From positions 12,018-76,017 of the forward strand of contig CAZWEO010000009.1 of assembly GCA_964633115.1 (NCBI GenBank): a stretch of DNA of 64,000 nucleotides. Reading direction: 5' to 3'. This DNA is from B30-G6 sp964633115. Its GTDB lineage: Bacteria; Desulfobacterota; Desulfobacteria; Desulfobacterales; B30-G6. Positions 24,757 through 35,400 of the stretch are shown here, piece by piece. Numbering within the stretch: position 1 is the stretch's first letter; each line of letters starts with the position of its first letter. The translations under genes and the position numbers were made by a program. Under the pieces are notes generated by a model. The model was given only the letters and a program-made list of their open reading frames with translations, had not been told where the DNA came from and made no database searches.

Positions 24757-25323
24757 TTACTTTATGCCTTCTTTCTCGAATAATTCCTTTATTTCGGGTT
24801 TATTCTTTAAAATTTCTTCGCGACTTAGACCATCTAATTCGTGCGGGAAAACCAGCCATTGGTCGGTGTCGTGGATGTAATAATCAGGAATCAGGTCGGT
24901 GGCGTTGTTTGTGGGCTTAAACCAGGGTGTGGCGATGCGGATGTCTTTGGGTAGATTGCGACGCATTTTGGCCGTCAACATGTTGAGTACGGCTTTGACA
25001 CTGTTGCCGCTATCAAAGACATCATCCACGATTAAAAGGCCATCGTCGCGGTTGGCATTACGGACTAAATAGGCCAGGCCATGTACGCGAACTTCCTTGG
25101 TCTTTTTATTGATACCGTAATAGGATGAGGTCCGTATGGCAATATGGTCGGTTGTGACACCCAGGTGATCCAAAATTTCCTGCACAGCAATACCCACCGG
25201 CGTCCCGCCGCGCCAGATCCCGATGATAAAGCTGGGACGAAATCCACTTTTGTAGATCCGCAGTCCAAGTTTGAAGGAATCGTTTAGAAGGTCCTGGGCC
25301 GTCACATAGAGTTTGTCATCCAT
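24757..25323 (-). CDS. Phosphoribosyltransferase (hypoxanthine/xanthine-guanine type)
   Basis: 188 residues with the type I PRPP-binding signature DDGLLIVDDVFDSGNSV and an upstream WRGGTPVG loop. Purine-salvage enzymes of this size convert hypoxanthine, guanine or xanthine plus PRPP to the nucleotide. The C-terminal DQWLVFPHELD segment is common to this subfamily, which NCBI often names hypoxanthine phosphoribosyltransferase. Convergent with the exported-protein gene, 30 bases away. Base specificity cannot be read by eye. Confidence 0.85.
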   Translation of the reverse strand: MDDKLYVTAQDLLNDSFKLGLRIYKSGFRPSFIIGIWRGGTPVGIAVQEILDHLGVTTDHIAIRTSSYYGINKKTKEVRVHGLAYLVRNANRDDGLLIVDDVFDSGNSVKAVLNMLTAKMRRNLPKDIRIATPWFKPTNNATDLIPDYYIHDTDQWLVFPHELDGLSREEILKNKPEIKELFEKEGIK

Positions 25324-25772
25324 TTTTATACTCTGCTTTTGTTGAATTATAATAGGTCAACAGGCGGGAATATAGTGATTGATGTTTAGAAAGTCAAATA
25401 CCTAAATTGGTCGTTTTCTGACAATGATACTACTCAATAAGCTAATTAAGAAGATCTCCTATGAACGTTGTACTTGCTGATGGTGGTTGCCCCTGGACAG
25501 CGCTAGTGTGGAACAGGATATTGAACTTTTGCAATTTTTATGGGAGACCTCGTTTTTGATAGCCTGGAACGTGCTAATTTGATAAGTACAACCAATAATA
25601 GGCAACAATCAGCTTTTGGCAGATTTCCATGAACACCATAGCAATGGTTCTCAACTCATGAATTCCAATTATATATAGCATTTGCTGATATTGCCAATAT
25701 CGTGTATTAGGCAAGAATCATTAAACTTGTGGCAATCTATGCCACCCCCATTTTGAATAGGGTATTCTTTCA
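25324..25772. other. Gene-free, decayed region
   Basis: 449 AT-rich bases. The only recognisable content is a frameshifted Fic-protein tail near 25461-25560. The rest shows no RNA, repeat or intact frame that I can support. Confidence 0.5.
25461..25560 (+). pseudogene. Fic-family protein C-terminal remnant
   Basis: The plus strand reads MNVVLADGGCPWT at 25461-25499, then in another frame SASVEQDIELLQFLW. Intact Fic/DUF4172-type proteins end with an ASGGYPWT motif, about 20 residues, then ASVxxDIxPFAxFL. Both blocks are here, with the intervening residues lost and the frame shifted. A short, decayed relic; identification is tentative. Confidence 0.45.
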
Positions 25773-28511
25773 ATGATAAATAAACCAACCTACGTAGAGT
25801 TAGAGAAAAAGATTCAGGAATTAGAACAGGCAGAGGAGGCACATAAACAAAGCGAGGAGCGATATCGATCTTTGGTTGAAAATACCACAGATGGATATTT
25901 TATATGTGAGATCCCATCAGGGAAATTCCTTTTCCTTAACAGGAGAGCTTGCAACTTTTTTGGGTATACGATGGAAGAAGGTTTAAAATTGACAGTCTGG
26001 GAAGTCATTTCCCCAGAGGATCACGAAAGAATACTAATGCGTATTCAAGCAAGGTTAGAAGGAAAACCATTAGGATCGGAACTTAATGAATACACGGCTA
26101 TAAATAAGGACGGATCAAAGTTCCTTGCTGAGGTCTCCACATCATTGGTCACCCACCGGGGTGCGCCCGTTGTTCAAGGCATTATCAGGGATATTTCTGA
26201 GCGCAAGCAGGTGGAAGAAAGTATAAAGGCAAGCGAAGAACGGTTTAGAAATATTGTAAATGCATCCCCGATGGGCATTCATATGTACGAACTCCAAGAA
26301 GAAAACCGACTTGTGTTTGTAGGTGCTAATAAAGCTTCTAACCAAATATTGGGAGTGGGACAGGAGCAATTCATAGGGAAAACAATTGAAGATGCCTTTC
26401 CAGGTCTGGTTGATACAGAGATTCCGGGTCGATATCGTGAAGCCGCTAAAGAAGGGAAAATCTGGCGCACTGAACAGATTAATTATGAAGAAGGAAAACT
26501 CAGCGGTGCCTTTGAAGTTGTTGCATTTCAAACCGAACCAAACAAAATGGCCGCTCTTTTCAATGAAACAACTGCACGCAAACAAGCAGAAGAGGCCTTA
26601 CGTCTGAGCGAGGAACGTTATCGGAAATTTATAGAAAATGCTCCGGTTGCCATGTACACTGTTAATATAAATGGAGAGTTTACATATGGTAATAAAAAAT
26701 TACTTGAAATGACTGGATACAAAATAGAAGATTGGCTCAACAAATCTTTCCATCCAGTTGTCCACCCCGAAGACCTCGAATTCGTAATAAATAAAGTTCA
26801 GGACAGAATTGAAGGTAAAGGAACGACCGATCCCTATGAGATTAGAATATTTGACTCTTCCAGAAAGATTATTTGGGTAAAAATTAACTCAGAATCAATT
26901 TATGAAACAGATGAACGAGGAGATAAAAAGCTTGTTGGGATGCAGTCTTTTGTAGAAGATGTCTCTGATCGCAGGCGAGCGGAGGAGGCGCTGCGTGAAA
27001 GTGAGGAGAAATATCGGAACATACTTAAAAATATTGACGATGGTTATTTTGAAGTGGATATTGCCGGAAATTTCACATTTTTTAATGATTCAATGTGTAA
27101 GATACTTGGGTATCCCAAAAATGAATTGATGGGGATGAATAATCGGGAATATATGGATGAAGAAAATGCTAAAAAGATTTTTAAAGCGTTTAACAATGTA
27201 TTTCGATCGGGCATATCTACGAAAGCCCTTGACTGGAGGCTTAACAGAAAAGATGGAACAGAAAGTTTTGTTGAAACAGTCGTATCTCTAATAAAAGACC
27301 AAAATGGCAAAGAAATTGGATTCAGAGGTGTTGCCAGAGATGTTACTGAGCGTAAGCAACTTGAAAATCAACTCCAGCAGGCCATGAGGATGGAATCTGT
27401 CGGCACGCTCGCTGGTGGCATTGCCCACGATTTTAACAATCTGCTCATGGGTATCCAAGGACGTACATCTTTGGCCCTAATCGATAAGGATCCTTCCCAC
27501 CCTGATTTTGAACATCTAAAAGGAATAGAGGATTATGTAGTAAGTGCGGTGGATCTCACAAAACAACTCTTAGGTTTTGCCCGAGGAGGAAAATACGAGG
27601 TCAAAACGACTGACATTAATGAGATAATCAAGAAGACATCACGGATGTTTGGCAGAACAAAAAAAGAGATCAAAATTCATACAAAGCATCAAAAAGCTAT
27701 ATGGGCTGTAGAAACAGATCAAGGTCAGATTGAACAGGTTTTGATGAATCTTTATGTAAATGCCTGGCAGGCCATGCCGGACGGTGGAGATCTCTACATA
27801 CAGACCAAGAATGTCTAACTTGACGAGAATAATGTCAAAGCATTTGAGACAATAAGCGGCCATTACGTGAAAATTTCTGTGACTGACACCGGAATCGGTA
27901 TGGATGAGACCACCCAGCGAAGAATATTTGAACCATTTTTCACCACTAAAGAGATGGGCAGAGGAACCGGTTTGGGCCTTGCTTCTACGTATGGCATCAT
28001 CAAGAACCATGGAGGCTTCATCAACGTTTGCAGTGAAATAGGCAAGGGAACCACTTTCAATATTTATTTACCTTCATCGAAAAATATGCTGGTAGAAGAA
28101 AAACAGCCGAGAGGGGCTGTCGAAAAAGGTGAAGGGACCATACTTCTTGTTGACGATGAAGAGACCATCATCGATGTGTGTGGACAGTTGTTGAAACGGA
28201 TCGGATACAAGGTAATGACAGCTAAAAGTTGTAAAGAGGCCTTGGAAGTCTATGAGAGGAACATGAGTGAAATTGATATGGTAATTGTTGATATGATCAT
28301 GCCCGAAATAAGCGGCGGAGAGACCTATGATCGATTGAAAGAAATTAACTCCGACCTAAAGATCCTTCTCTCCAGCGGTTACAGCATCGATGGACAAGCC
28401 CAAGAGATATTAGATCGCGGCTGCAATGGTTTTATTCAGAAACCGTTCAGTATGAAAGACATTTCAATAAAAATAAGTGAGATTTTGGATAGAGATAAGC
28501 CGATTGAATGA
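25773..28511 (+). pseudogene. Hybrid sensor kinase (4 PAS - HisKA - HATPase - REC) split by an in-frame TAA
   Basis: One frame runs through 25773-28511 except for TAA at 27816-27818. Before the stop are a short coiled coil, four PAS domains and the kinase region VGTLAGGIAHDFNNLL, up to the N-box (VLMNLYVNAWQAMPDGG). After it, in the same frame, are the G-boxes (VTDTGIGMD, GRGTGLGLASTYG) and a receiver (LLVDDEE, VDMIMPEISG, IQKPF). The stop falls at a variable residue between N-box and G1, so a single base change (or an assembly error) explains it. Without read-through the ATPase domain is cut and the kinase should be dead. The gene is clearly more AT-rich than its neighbours, which hints at acquisition. 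Confidence 0.82.
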
Positions 28512-28756
28512 TTTTTTGATTCATGAATTTCATAAATGCCGTGAATATCAACAATACCGGTAGTAACCATTACTGAAAAAGAATTAAGTTCACTCTACAA
28601 CATCTTGCGGTTTCAGTTTCTACGTCGAAATCTGACTTATCTCCAACATCTATTTGCTCGGACTGAACTGCATGTATCCGTCGATATCGCAAAACAGCCA
28701 ATACCTCTGCTATGAGAATAGTTTTAAAAACAAATCATTCGACTCGTAACACGACT

Positions 28757-29890
28757 TCATCCTGATAGCGGGATTTTTATGGTGAACCGCGAGCCCTTGC
28801 CCAATACCGAGTCCACGTTAATGGAACCGCCATGCTGAGCGATAATCTTGTTGGACAGAAATAAGCCCAACCCTGTTCCTTCGCGCCCCTTGGATGAGTA
28901 AAAAAGCGAGAACAGCTTGTCACGGGTTTCCATCTCCATACCCACCCCATTGTCACTGATAATAAAATAGAGATAAGCATCGTCGTTGTGAACGGTAAAT
29001 TCGATGGTAGGATCTTGATGCACTTTAGCGCGCAGGCATGCATCGATGGCATTTTCCAGGATATTGATGAGTGCGGAGTGGACAAATCCTGAATCGATTT
29101 CTATGGTTTCAACATTCAGATCGAAATGGTTTCTAAGCTGAATGTTGTGAGTCTTGATCTTGGGTTCCACCACGCATATGACCTCGGAAGCAAAAGCGTG
29201 TATATTGACACGGTCGCGTCTTAGATTACGTTCTTTGGCGTAGAAGAGAATATCGCTGACCATGCGACGAATCCGTTCCACCATCAGTTTCAGTATGTCG
29301 CCGCCCTCTTTGATCTTATCCAAATTATCCTTTTTGAGACCTGCATCCAGCAGATAAAGACCACCATCCAGGCCGGTGAGTAGTCCCTTGATGCCGTGTG
29401 AAATCGATCCCACCATGAGGCCCAGGTCCGATAAGTTGTCTTGCAGCTCAGTTTTCTCGCGGATGAGTTTTTCGAGGTTTTGGGTGTACTCCTGGAGTTT
29501 CTGGCGGGTGATGATCTTTTCTTCAGTTCGCTTCAGAGAGATTTCCAGTGCGTCCACATTGATGGGTTTGGTGATGAAATCCGTCGCACGATGTTTGAGG
29601 CTCTTGATCGCCAGATCCATATCGCCGTGACCGCTTATCATGATCACTTCGGTTTCAGGGCTTTTTCGCTTTATGCGTTGCAGTAATTCAATACCATCCA
29701 TAACCGGCATTTTGATGTCGGTCATAACAATTGGGGGGCGCTCCAGGGTGAAGGTCTGCCAGGCAGATTTGCCATTTTCGGCCGTTAAGATATGATAGCC
29801 CAAGTCCACCAGGGCCATGCTGAGAACTTCGCGGATATCTTCTTCATCATCCACTAGGAGTATCTTTTTCATGTTGTCAGAAGTTTTCAT
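28757..29890 (-). CDS. Receiver-histidine kinase hybrid
   Basis: 377 residues from ATG at 29890 (AGGAG 8 bases upstream). An N-terminal receiver (ILLVDDEEDIREVL, MTDIKMPVMDG, TDFITKPI) is followed by a coiled coil and a kinase core with VGSISHGIKGLLTG as H-box and SDNGVGME and GREGTGLGLFLSNKI as ATP boxes. The H-box is a less common variant (SHGIKG in place of HEINNP). Receiver-first kinases often take phosphate from another kinase; the haem-type kinase directly upstream in the same direction is a natural candidate. No DNA-binding domain. Confidence 0.88.
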   Translation of the reverse strand: MKTSDNMKKILLVDDEEDIREVLSMALVDLGYHILTAENGKSAWQTFTLERPPIVMTDIKMPVMDGIELLQRIKRKSPETEVIMISGHGDMDLAIKSLKHRATDFITKPINVDALEISLKRTEEKIITRQKLQEYTQNLEKLIREKTELQDNLSDLGLMVGSISHGIKGLLTGLDGGLYLLDAGLKKDNLDKIKEGGDILKLMVERIRRMVSDILFYAKERNLRRDRVNIHAFASEVICVVEPKIKTHNIQLRNHFDLNVETIEIDSGFVHSALINILENAIDACLRAKVHQDPTIEFTVHNDDAYLYFIISDNGVGMEMETRDKLFSLFYSSKGREGTGLGLFLSNKIIAQHGGSINVDSVLGKGSRFTIKIPLSG

Positions 29891-30090
29891 GTTTGACTCC
29901 TGAACCAAGCTATGTCCTTGCAATATATGCTAGAAGGCTAGGATGCTGGGATGCTATAAGGCAGCTCACAGTTGCATGCGGCAAACTACTAGATGCATAA
30001 ACTTATCGCTCAGTGTTTAATTCTTCCCTGTGCTGACAGCAATTAGCCCCCCCTTGAACCCTCGAATCCTGGACCCCTTGAACCCGGATC

Positions 30091-32358
30091 TCATAAAATT
30101 GGAAACGAAACCCGGAAGCAGGCGCCACGATCCGCGCCGGGCACAACCCGGATCGTCCCGCCGCAGTCTTTGACGATGCCGTAGCTAATGGAGAGCCCCA
30201 AGCCGGTTCCTTTTCCGACCTCTTTGGTGGTGAAAAAGGGTTCGAAAATTTTCTCGGCTACATGTTTGGGTATGCCAACACCGGTATCACAAACCTCGGC
30301 TATAACCTGATCTGAATCTTGATACGTTTTCAGGGTGATCTGATCTTCCGGATCCATCTGACGTGACCGTGAGGCTTTTTCCTCAATGGCGTCACGGGCA
30401 TTCAGCAACAAGTTGATAAATACCTGTTCAAGACGATCCGGATCGACCTGAACTTTTGGCAAATCTCGGCCCAGATCCTTATTCACAGAGATACCCCTGA
30501 CTTTGAGTTGCTGGCTGAAAATCTCAAAAGCATTTAAGAGCACGTCGTTGATGGCGATTTTCTCCAGGGCCAGATCGGTCTTACGGGCAAATTGGCGCAT
30601 GTGGTTGATGATCCGGGTTGCCCGGTCCACGTTGCTGTCCACCTTGGATAGCATGGTATTTAAAACTTTTGCTTTCAGAGTTTCTTCTCGATCGATTTTC
30701 TTGATGATAAAGCTACTGGCGGTTTTAATGACCGACAAGGGCTGGTTCAATTCATGGGCCACACCCGTGGCCATTTCACCCAGGGTGGCCATTTTGCTGG
30801 CCTGGATCAGCTGCTGTTCGGCTTCGAGCCGTTTGGTGATGTCGCCGGTGGTTACCAGGAGCACCTCATTCCCGGTATATTCGGACAGTGCTATGCGGAT
30901 GTTGACATACAGTTCCTTACCGCTTTGGGTCACATGCTTGGCCTGGTTGATAACCACGCCCGCCTTCATCTTGGCGGCGTAGCCTTTTCTTTCATCTTCA
31001 CGAAAAAGGTTCAGAAACGGTTTGCCGATAATGTCTTCCAGACTGAATCCATACACCGATTCAACGCTCATGTTGCAATCCAGTATATCGAGCGTTTGCA
31101 TATCCAGCACAAATACTGGATTGGGAATGTTATTGAATATGGCATGATATTTCTTTTCGGAACGTTTTAAGTCATCTTCGAGTTGCCGGCGTTCGGAAAT
31201 ATCGTGCGAGATTTCCATGGCGGCAACCACCTCGCCTTTTTGGTTGACTATGGGCGATGTTCGCACGATCCAGTGCTTGATGCTGCCGTCTTTGTCGACA
31301 CCTGTTTCCTCGGTTGAGTACGATTTGCCATCGGCAAAGGTCCATTCCACCGGGCAGTGTTCGCATTTCTCCGAACGTCCCTTGTAGGCGTGGTAGCAAT
31401 AATCGCCTGGTTCCGGGTCGAAGCGGTCCGAGAATTCCTTGTTGTATCGCAGCAGCTTATAATTTCGATTCTGAACCGTGATGAGGCAGGGCACCTGTTC
31501 AAACAGCTGCATGTATTCGTCGCGTTGTTTGTTGAGCGCAGCCTCTTTTTCACCGATTTCAGCCCCCATTTTGTCGATGGCATCCCCGAGCTGACCCATT
31601 TCATCCTTTTGCACCAGCGCTACCTTGCTGTCGTAGTCACCCCGGGCGATATTGCGGGTACGGGAGATCAGTTTTTTAACAGGCCGATTGACCAGCCTAA
31701 AAACAAAGAAAAAAATAATCGTGGACGTCAGTAGGAAAACGCTTACAGACATCCCGATGATGCTGCGTTGCAGCAGGTACAATCCCTGATCGGTTTCTTT
31801 GAGTGAGACAACCAGATCCAAGGCACCTAAAATTTTTTTGCCCTGGGGATGTACGTGGCAGTCATCCGTGGAACAACCCGGTTCGTTGCCTATGGGGCTG
31901 ATGATGCCCAAGAGTCGATACCCGTCGGCATCCCTGAATATACGGATCCTGTCATTGAGGGCCAGTTCGGATAGGGGCGGTTCCGTACGATGGCAGATGT
32001 CACAGGCTTCGGCTTTGATGTTGGTTGCCAGATCGACTTCCTCCGGTTGATTCGAAAATTTTATTTCACCGGCTTTGTTGAAGATGCGGATATTTTCAAT
32101 CTCCGGCAGCCGTCCGATGTTACGGATAATCTGGTTGATGTCGTCCCGGGAGTTGAGCATCATGGCATAATGGGTTCCCAATCGAATCGTGGTTGTCAGT
32201 CGATCGGTGGCGCCCACGATGTTTTGCATCTCTTTTTCCTTCTGGTAACGGACGTTGACATAGGTCCAAATGGAAACGGAGACGAGAAAGACCAGCCCAA
32301 ATGTGATCACGATTTTGGAAACAAGCCGGGACCGTATTTTATTAAAAAGTTTGAACAT
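30091..32358 (-). CDS. Membrane sensor kinase with periplasmic haem-c-like motifs
   Basis: 755 residues. TM1 at about 16-35 and TM2 at about 200-222 flank a periplasmic domain that contains C119-D-I-C122-H123 and C162-x4-C167-H168. These are CX2CH and CX4CH, the two haem-c attachment motifs used in cytochrome c3. HAMP (about 223-275), PAS with CYHAYKGRSEKCEHCP, a second PAS, HisKA (LGEMATGVAHELNQPL) and ATPase boxes (CDTGVGIP, GKGTGLGLSISYG) follow. The likely role is sensing of redox state or a gas outside the cytoplasm. It lies 72 bases below the HdrA-receiver gene in the same direction, so it may report to that receiver. Haem attachment is inferred from motifs only. Confidence 0.87.
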   Translation of the reverse strand: MFKLFNKIRSRLVSKIVITFGLVFLVSVSIWTYVNVRYQKEKEMQNIVGATDRLTTTIRLGTHYAMMLNSRDDINQIIRNIGRLPEIENIRIFNKAGEIKFSNQPEEVDLATNIKAEACDICHRTEPPLSELALNDRIRIFRDADGYRLLGIISPIGNEPGCSTDDCHVHPQGKKILGALDLVVSLKETDQGLYLLQRSIIGMSVSVFLLTSTIIFFFVFRLVNRPVKKLISRTRNIARGDYDSKVALVQKDEMGQLGDAIDKMGAEIGEKEAALNKQRDEYMQLFEQVPCLITVQNRNYKLLRYNKEFSDRFDPEPGDYCYHAYKGRSEKCEHCPVEWTFADGKSYSTEETGVDKDGSIKHWIVRTSPIVNQKGEVVAAMEISHDISERRQLEDDLKRSEKKYHAIFNNIPNPVFVLDMQTLDILDCNMSVESVYGFSLEDIIGKPFLNLFREDERKGYAAKMKAGVVINQAKHVTQSGKELYVNIRIALSEYTGNEVLLVTTGDITKRLEAEQQLIQASKMATLGEMATGVAHELNQPLSVIKTASSFIIKKIDREETLKAKVLNTMLSKVDSNVDRATRIINHMRQFARKTDLALEKIAINDVLLNAFEIFSQQLKVRGISVNKDLGRDLPKVQVDPDRLEQVFINLLLNARDAIEEKASRSRQMDPEDQITLKTYQDSDQVIAEVCDTGVGIPKHVAEKIFEPFFTTKEVGKGTGLGLSISYGIVKDCGGTIRVVPGADRGACFRVSFPIL

Positions 32359-32430
32359 AACTCATGACGCTCCCTGTCAAATAAAAGCGCTGCTGTTGGT
32401 TCACCCAACTATTTCATGAGAAAATCGGGA

Positions 32431-35400
32431 CTAAGTGTCGCCGGCTGCAGCCACCGGTACCGATGGCCAGACCGCATCCATGGCACTGTCAATCATGCCG
32501 AGCATCTGGGCATCGGTGAATCCTTGAAGTATTGCTGCGCTGTTGGGGCAGGTCGTGGCGCAGACACCACAGCCCTGGCACATGGCTGCATTGACTTCGA
32601 TTTTCTGGTTGTCCGGATCCAGATGTCTAGCCTGATAGGGGCACGCGTCAACACAGCGTTCACACAGGCTGCATAGGCTGTGCCGCACCGATGAAACAAT
32701 TTTTCCAGTCGCTAATTTGTCATTGGCCAGTATGCGTAAGGACCGCTGGGCAGCGGCCCCCGCCGTGGCAAGGGCATCCTGAATTGACCGGGGCGACAGC
32801 GCAATCCCGCAACCAAAGACACCTTCCTTGAGCGCATCCACTGGGCGCCATTTGAATTCCGCTTCCAGGAAAAAGCCGTCCTGATCGGTTTCGGCACCAA
32901 ATATTTGCGACAATTTTTCCGGAAGCTGGGGCACGATGCCGGTGGCCAGGACAAGCAGGTCGGTTTCGATTTGAAGGGGTCTGGACAAAATGGGATCCGT
33001 GGCCATGACCGACAAGCTGGAAACTTCTTGCGACGGCAAGTTGACTTGCGGTGGATTATCCGGGTCGTATTGAATAAATATGACACCGGCCTTACGAGCG
33101 GCTGTAAAATATTGTTCGGCGAATCCGATGGTCATCATATCCCGATACAAGATGTAGACCGCAAGGTCCGGCTTAGTTTTTTTAAGCCGCAAAGCATGCT
33201 TCAAGGATGTGGGGCAACAGACCCGGCTGCAGTAATTTCTCGGTTCCAGCCGGGAGCCCACACATTGGATCATCACAACGCTATCTAGTGACTCCATATC
33301 GAGATTGTCTTGTCTGATCCGGTTTTCCAGCTCTTTCTGGGTAATGATGGCCGGGTTGTCACCATAACCATAGGTGTCTGCGGGGGCTTCGTTACCTCCT
33401 GTGGCCAAAATTGTGGTAGCATGCTGAATGGTTTGGGCACCTCCCTCGGCATTTTCAATGGTCGTGTAGAAATCGCCCACCTCACCAAAATGGGCTGTAA
33501 TGCTCGATTGCAGGTGGATATCTATCAAGCGATGATTTTCCACGGCCTGAACGATATCATCCAAATACAGCTTAACAGGGGATCCTTCGATGGTTTGATC
33601 CAACCAGAGGAGGTTGCCCCCCAGTTGATCGCTCTGTTCCACAAGACTCACGGGATAGCCGTGTTCGGCGATGGAAAGAGCCGCATGCATACCGGCAATG
33701 CCTCCGCCCACCACCAAGGCTTGCCTGGCAACCGGCAGTTTGGTGAGCGTTAATGGATCCACGTGTTTCAACCGGGCTTTACCCATCTTCAAATTAGACA
33801 GGGCCGAATCGATCCAGGCACGATCTGTTTGCGAAGATTCGGGTGTCGATCTAAAAAACGGTGTCACGATATCGACAACATGCATCAATTCGGTTTCCAG
33901 CTGGACTTGGCGACTCAACTCCCGCAATTTGTGGATAAACACATAGGGATGACAGGCTCCCAGCAAAACCCGGTTGGGCTTTGTCGATTCGATGGCCTTG
34001 ACGAGGTCCTCCCATCCAGTGGCGGTACAAACCTGCTGTAAAAAAATCACCTGATCCACAGCCGGATCCTGCTTGAGCGCTTGGGTCAGTGCATCGGTAT
34101 CTAGGTTTTGGGTATACCGATCCGAACAGGTGCAGACCCCCACCAAAATTCTGGGATTTTCTCTGGATACATCTTGAAATACAGGTTCAGAATCGGTTTC
34201 ATCCGCCAAGCTGCCGCCGGCGGCATGAATGACGCGGGAAGCCTCCAAAGATGCTGCCGATGCATGCATAACCGATTCACTGATATCTTTGAGACCGGTA
34301 TAGGAGCCGCCTGCCAGCACACCGGCTTTTTCGGTGACCACCGGCGAAAGCAGGGTGGTCTGGATAAAGCCCCAGGGATTCAGGGGGATTTCCAAGAGCT
34401 GAGACAACTCCTGGCTGCCTGTGGCCGGCCGTTGCCCCACGGTCAGTACCACCAAATCAAAGGTTTCGTTCTGAACCGACCCATCTGTCTGCACGTAGCG
34501 GATGACCGGGTCTGCGGAATTTGAATCCGGCATGATCGAGTGAATGCGCGCCCGCTGGAACCGTACGCCGTGATCCTGTTCGGCACTATCCCGGTAGCGC
34601 TGGAACGATTTTGCAAACGTGCGCATATCCATATAAAAAAGGGTGGTTTCCACAGGCGTTTTCAGTTTCTGTTTAACCAGCAGGGCTTCCTTGATGGCGA
34701 CCATGCAGCAGACCGAAGAGCAAAAATCTGCATCGCACTGGATGTCCCGGGACCCGACGCACTGTATCCAGGCGATTTTGGTAATTGGTTTGCCATCATG
34801 GGGTCGCATCATTTGTCCCTGGGTTGGCCCGGTGCCGCTAAGCAGCCGTTCCAGTTCAAGGGTGGTGATCACATTGGGATTGGTCTGGTAGTCATAGATA
34901 TTCTTAGCTTCGGCCGGATCAAAATAGTCGGCCCCACCGGATAAGACCACCGCGCCCACTTCAAGGATCCGGGGCTCACCGGCCTGAACTTCCTCAAAAA
35001 TTTGAACCACATCGACGATCATTTTTTCCGGATCAAATGGTTTCATCAAATAATCCCTGGCACCGATCTTCATGGCGTCCACGGCGGTTTCCACCGTGGC
35101 AAATGCGGTCATCATGAGGACGGGCATATCCGCAAAAATTTCTTTGGCCTTTTTCAGTAGTTCGACGCCATCCATCCCCGGCATTTTAATATCGGTCAGC
35201 ATCAGGTTGAAGGATTGCTGCGAAAGCTTTTCCAGAGCCATGGCACCGGACTCGGCCGTATCCACATCAAAATTCTCATCCGCAAGCCATTCCTTCAGAG
35301 AGTCCCGAACGATCAACTCGTCGTCCACCACCAGAATTCGGAAGGCTTTCCGTTTTTCCAGGGAGAGATGAATGGCCTGGGTGGGGCAGACTTTTTCACA

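Noticed and set aside
27816..27818. In-frame TAA of the hybrid kinase as a recoded codon
   Set aside because: TAA is not used for selenocysteine or pyrrolysine, and the site is a variable residue without a hairpin; nonsense mutation or sequence error is simpler.
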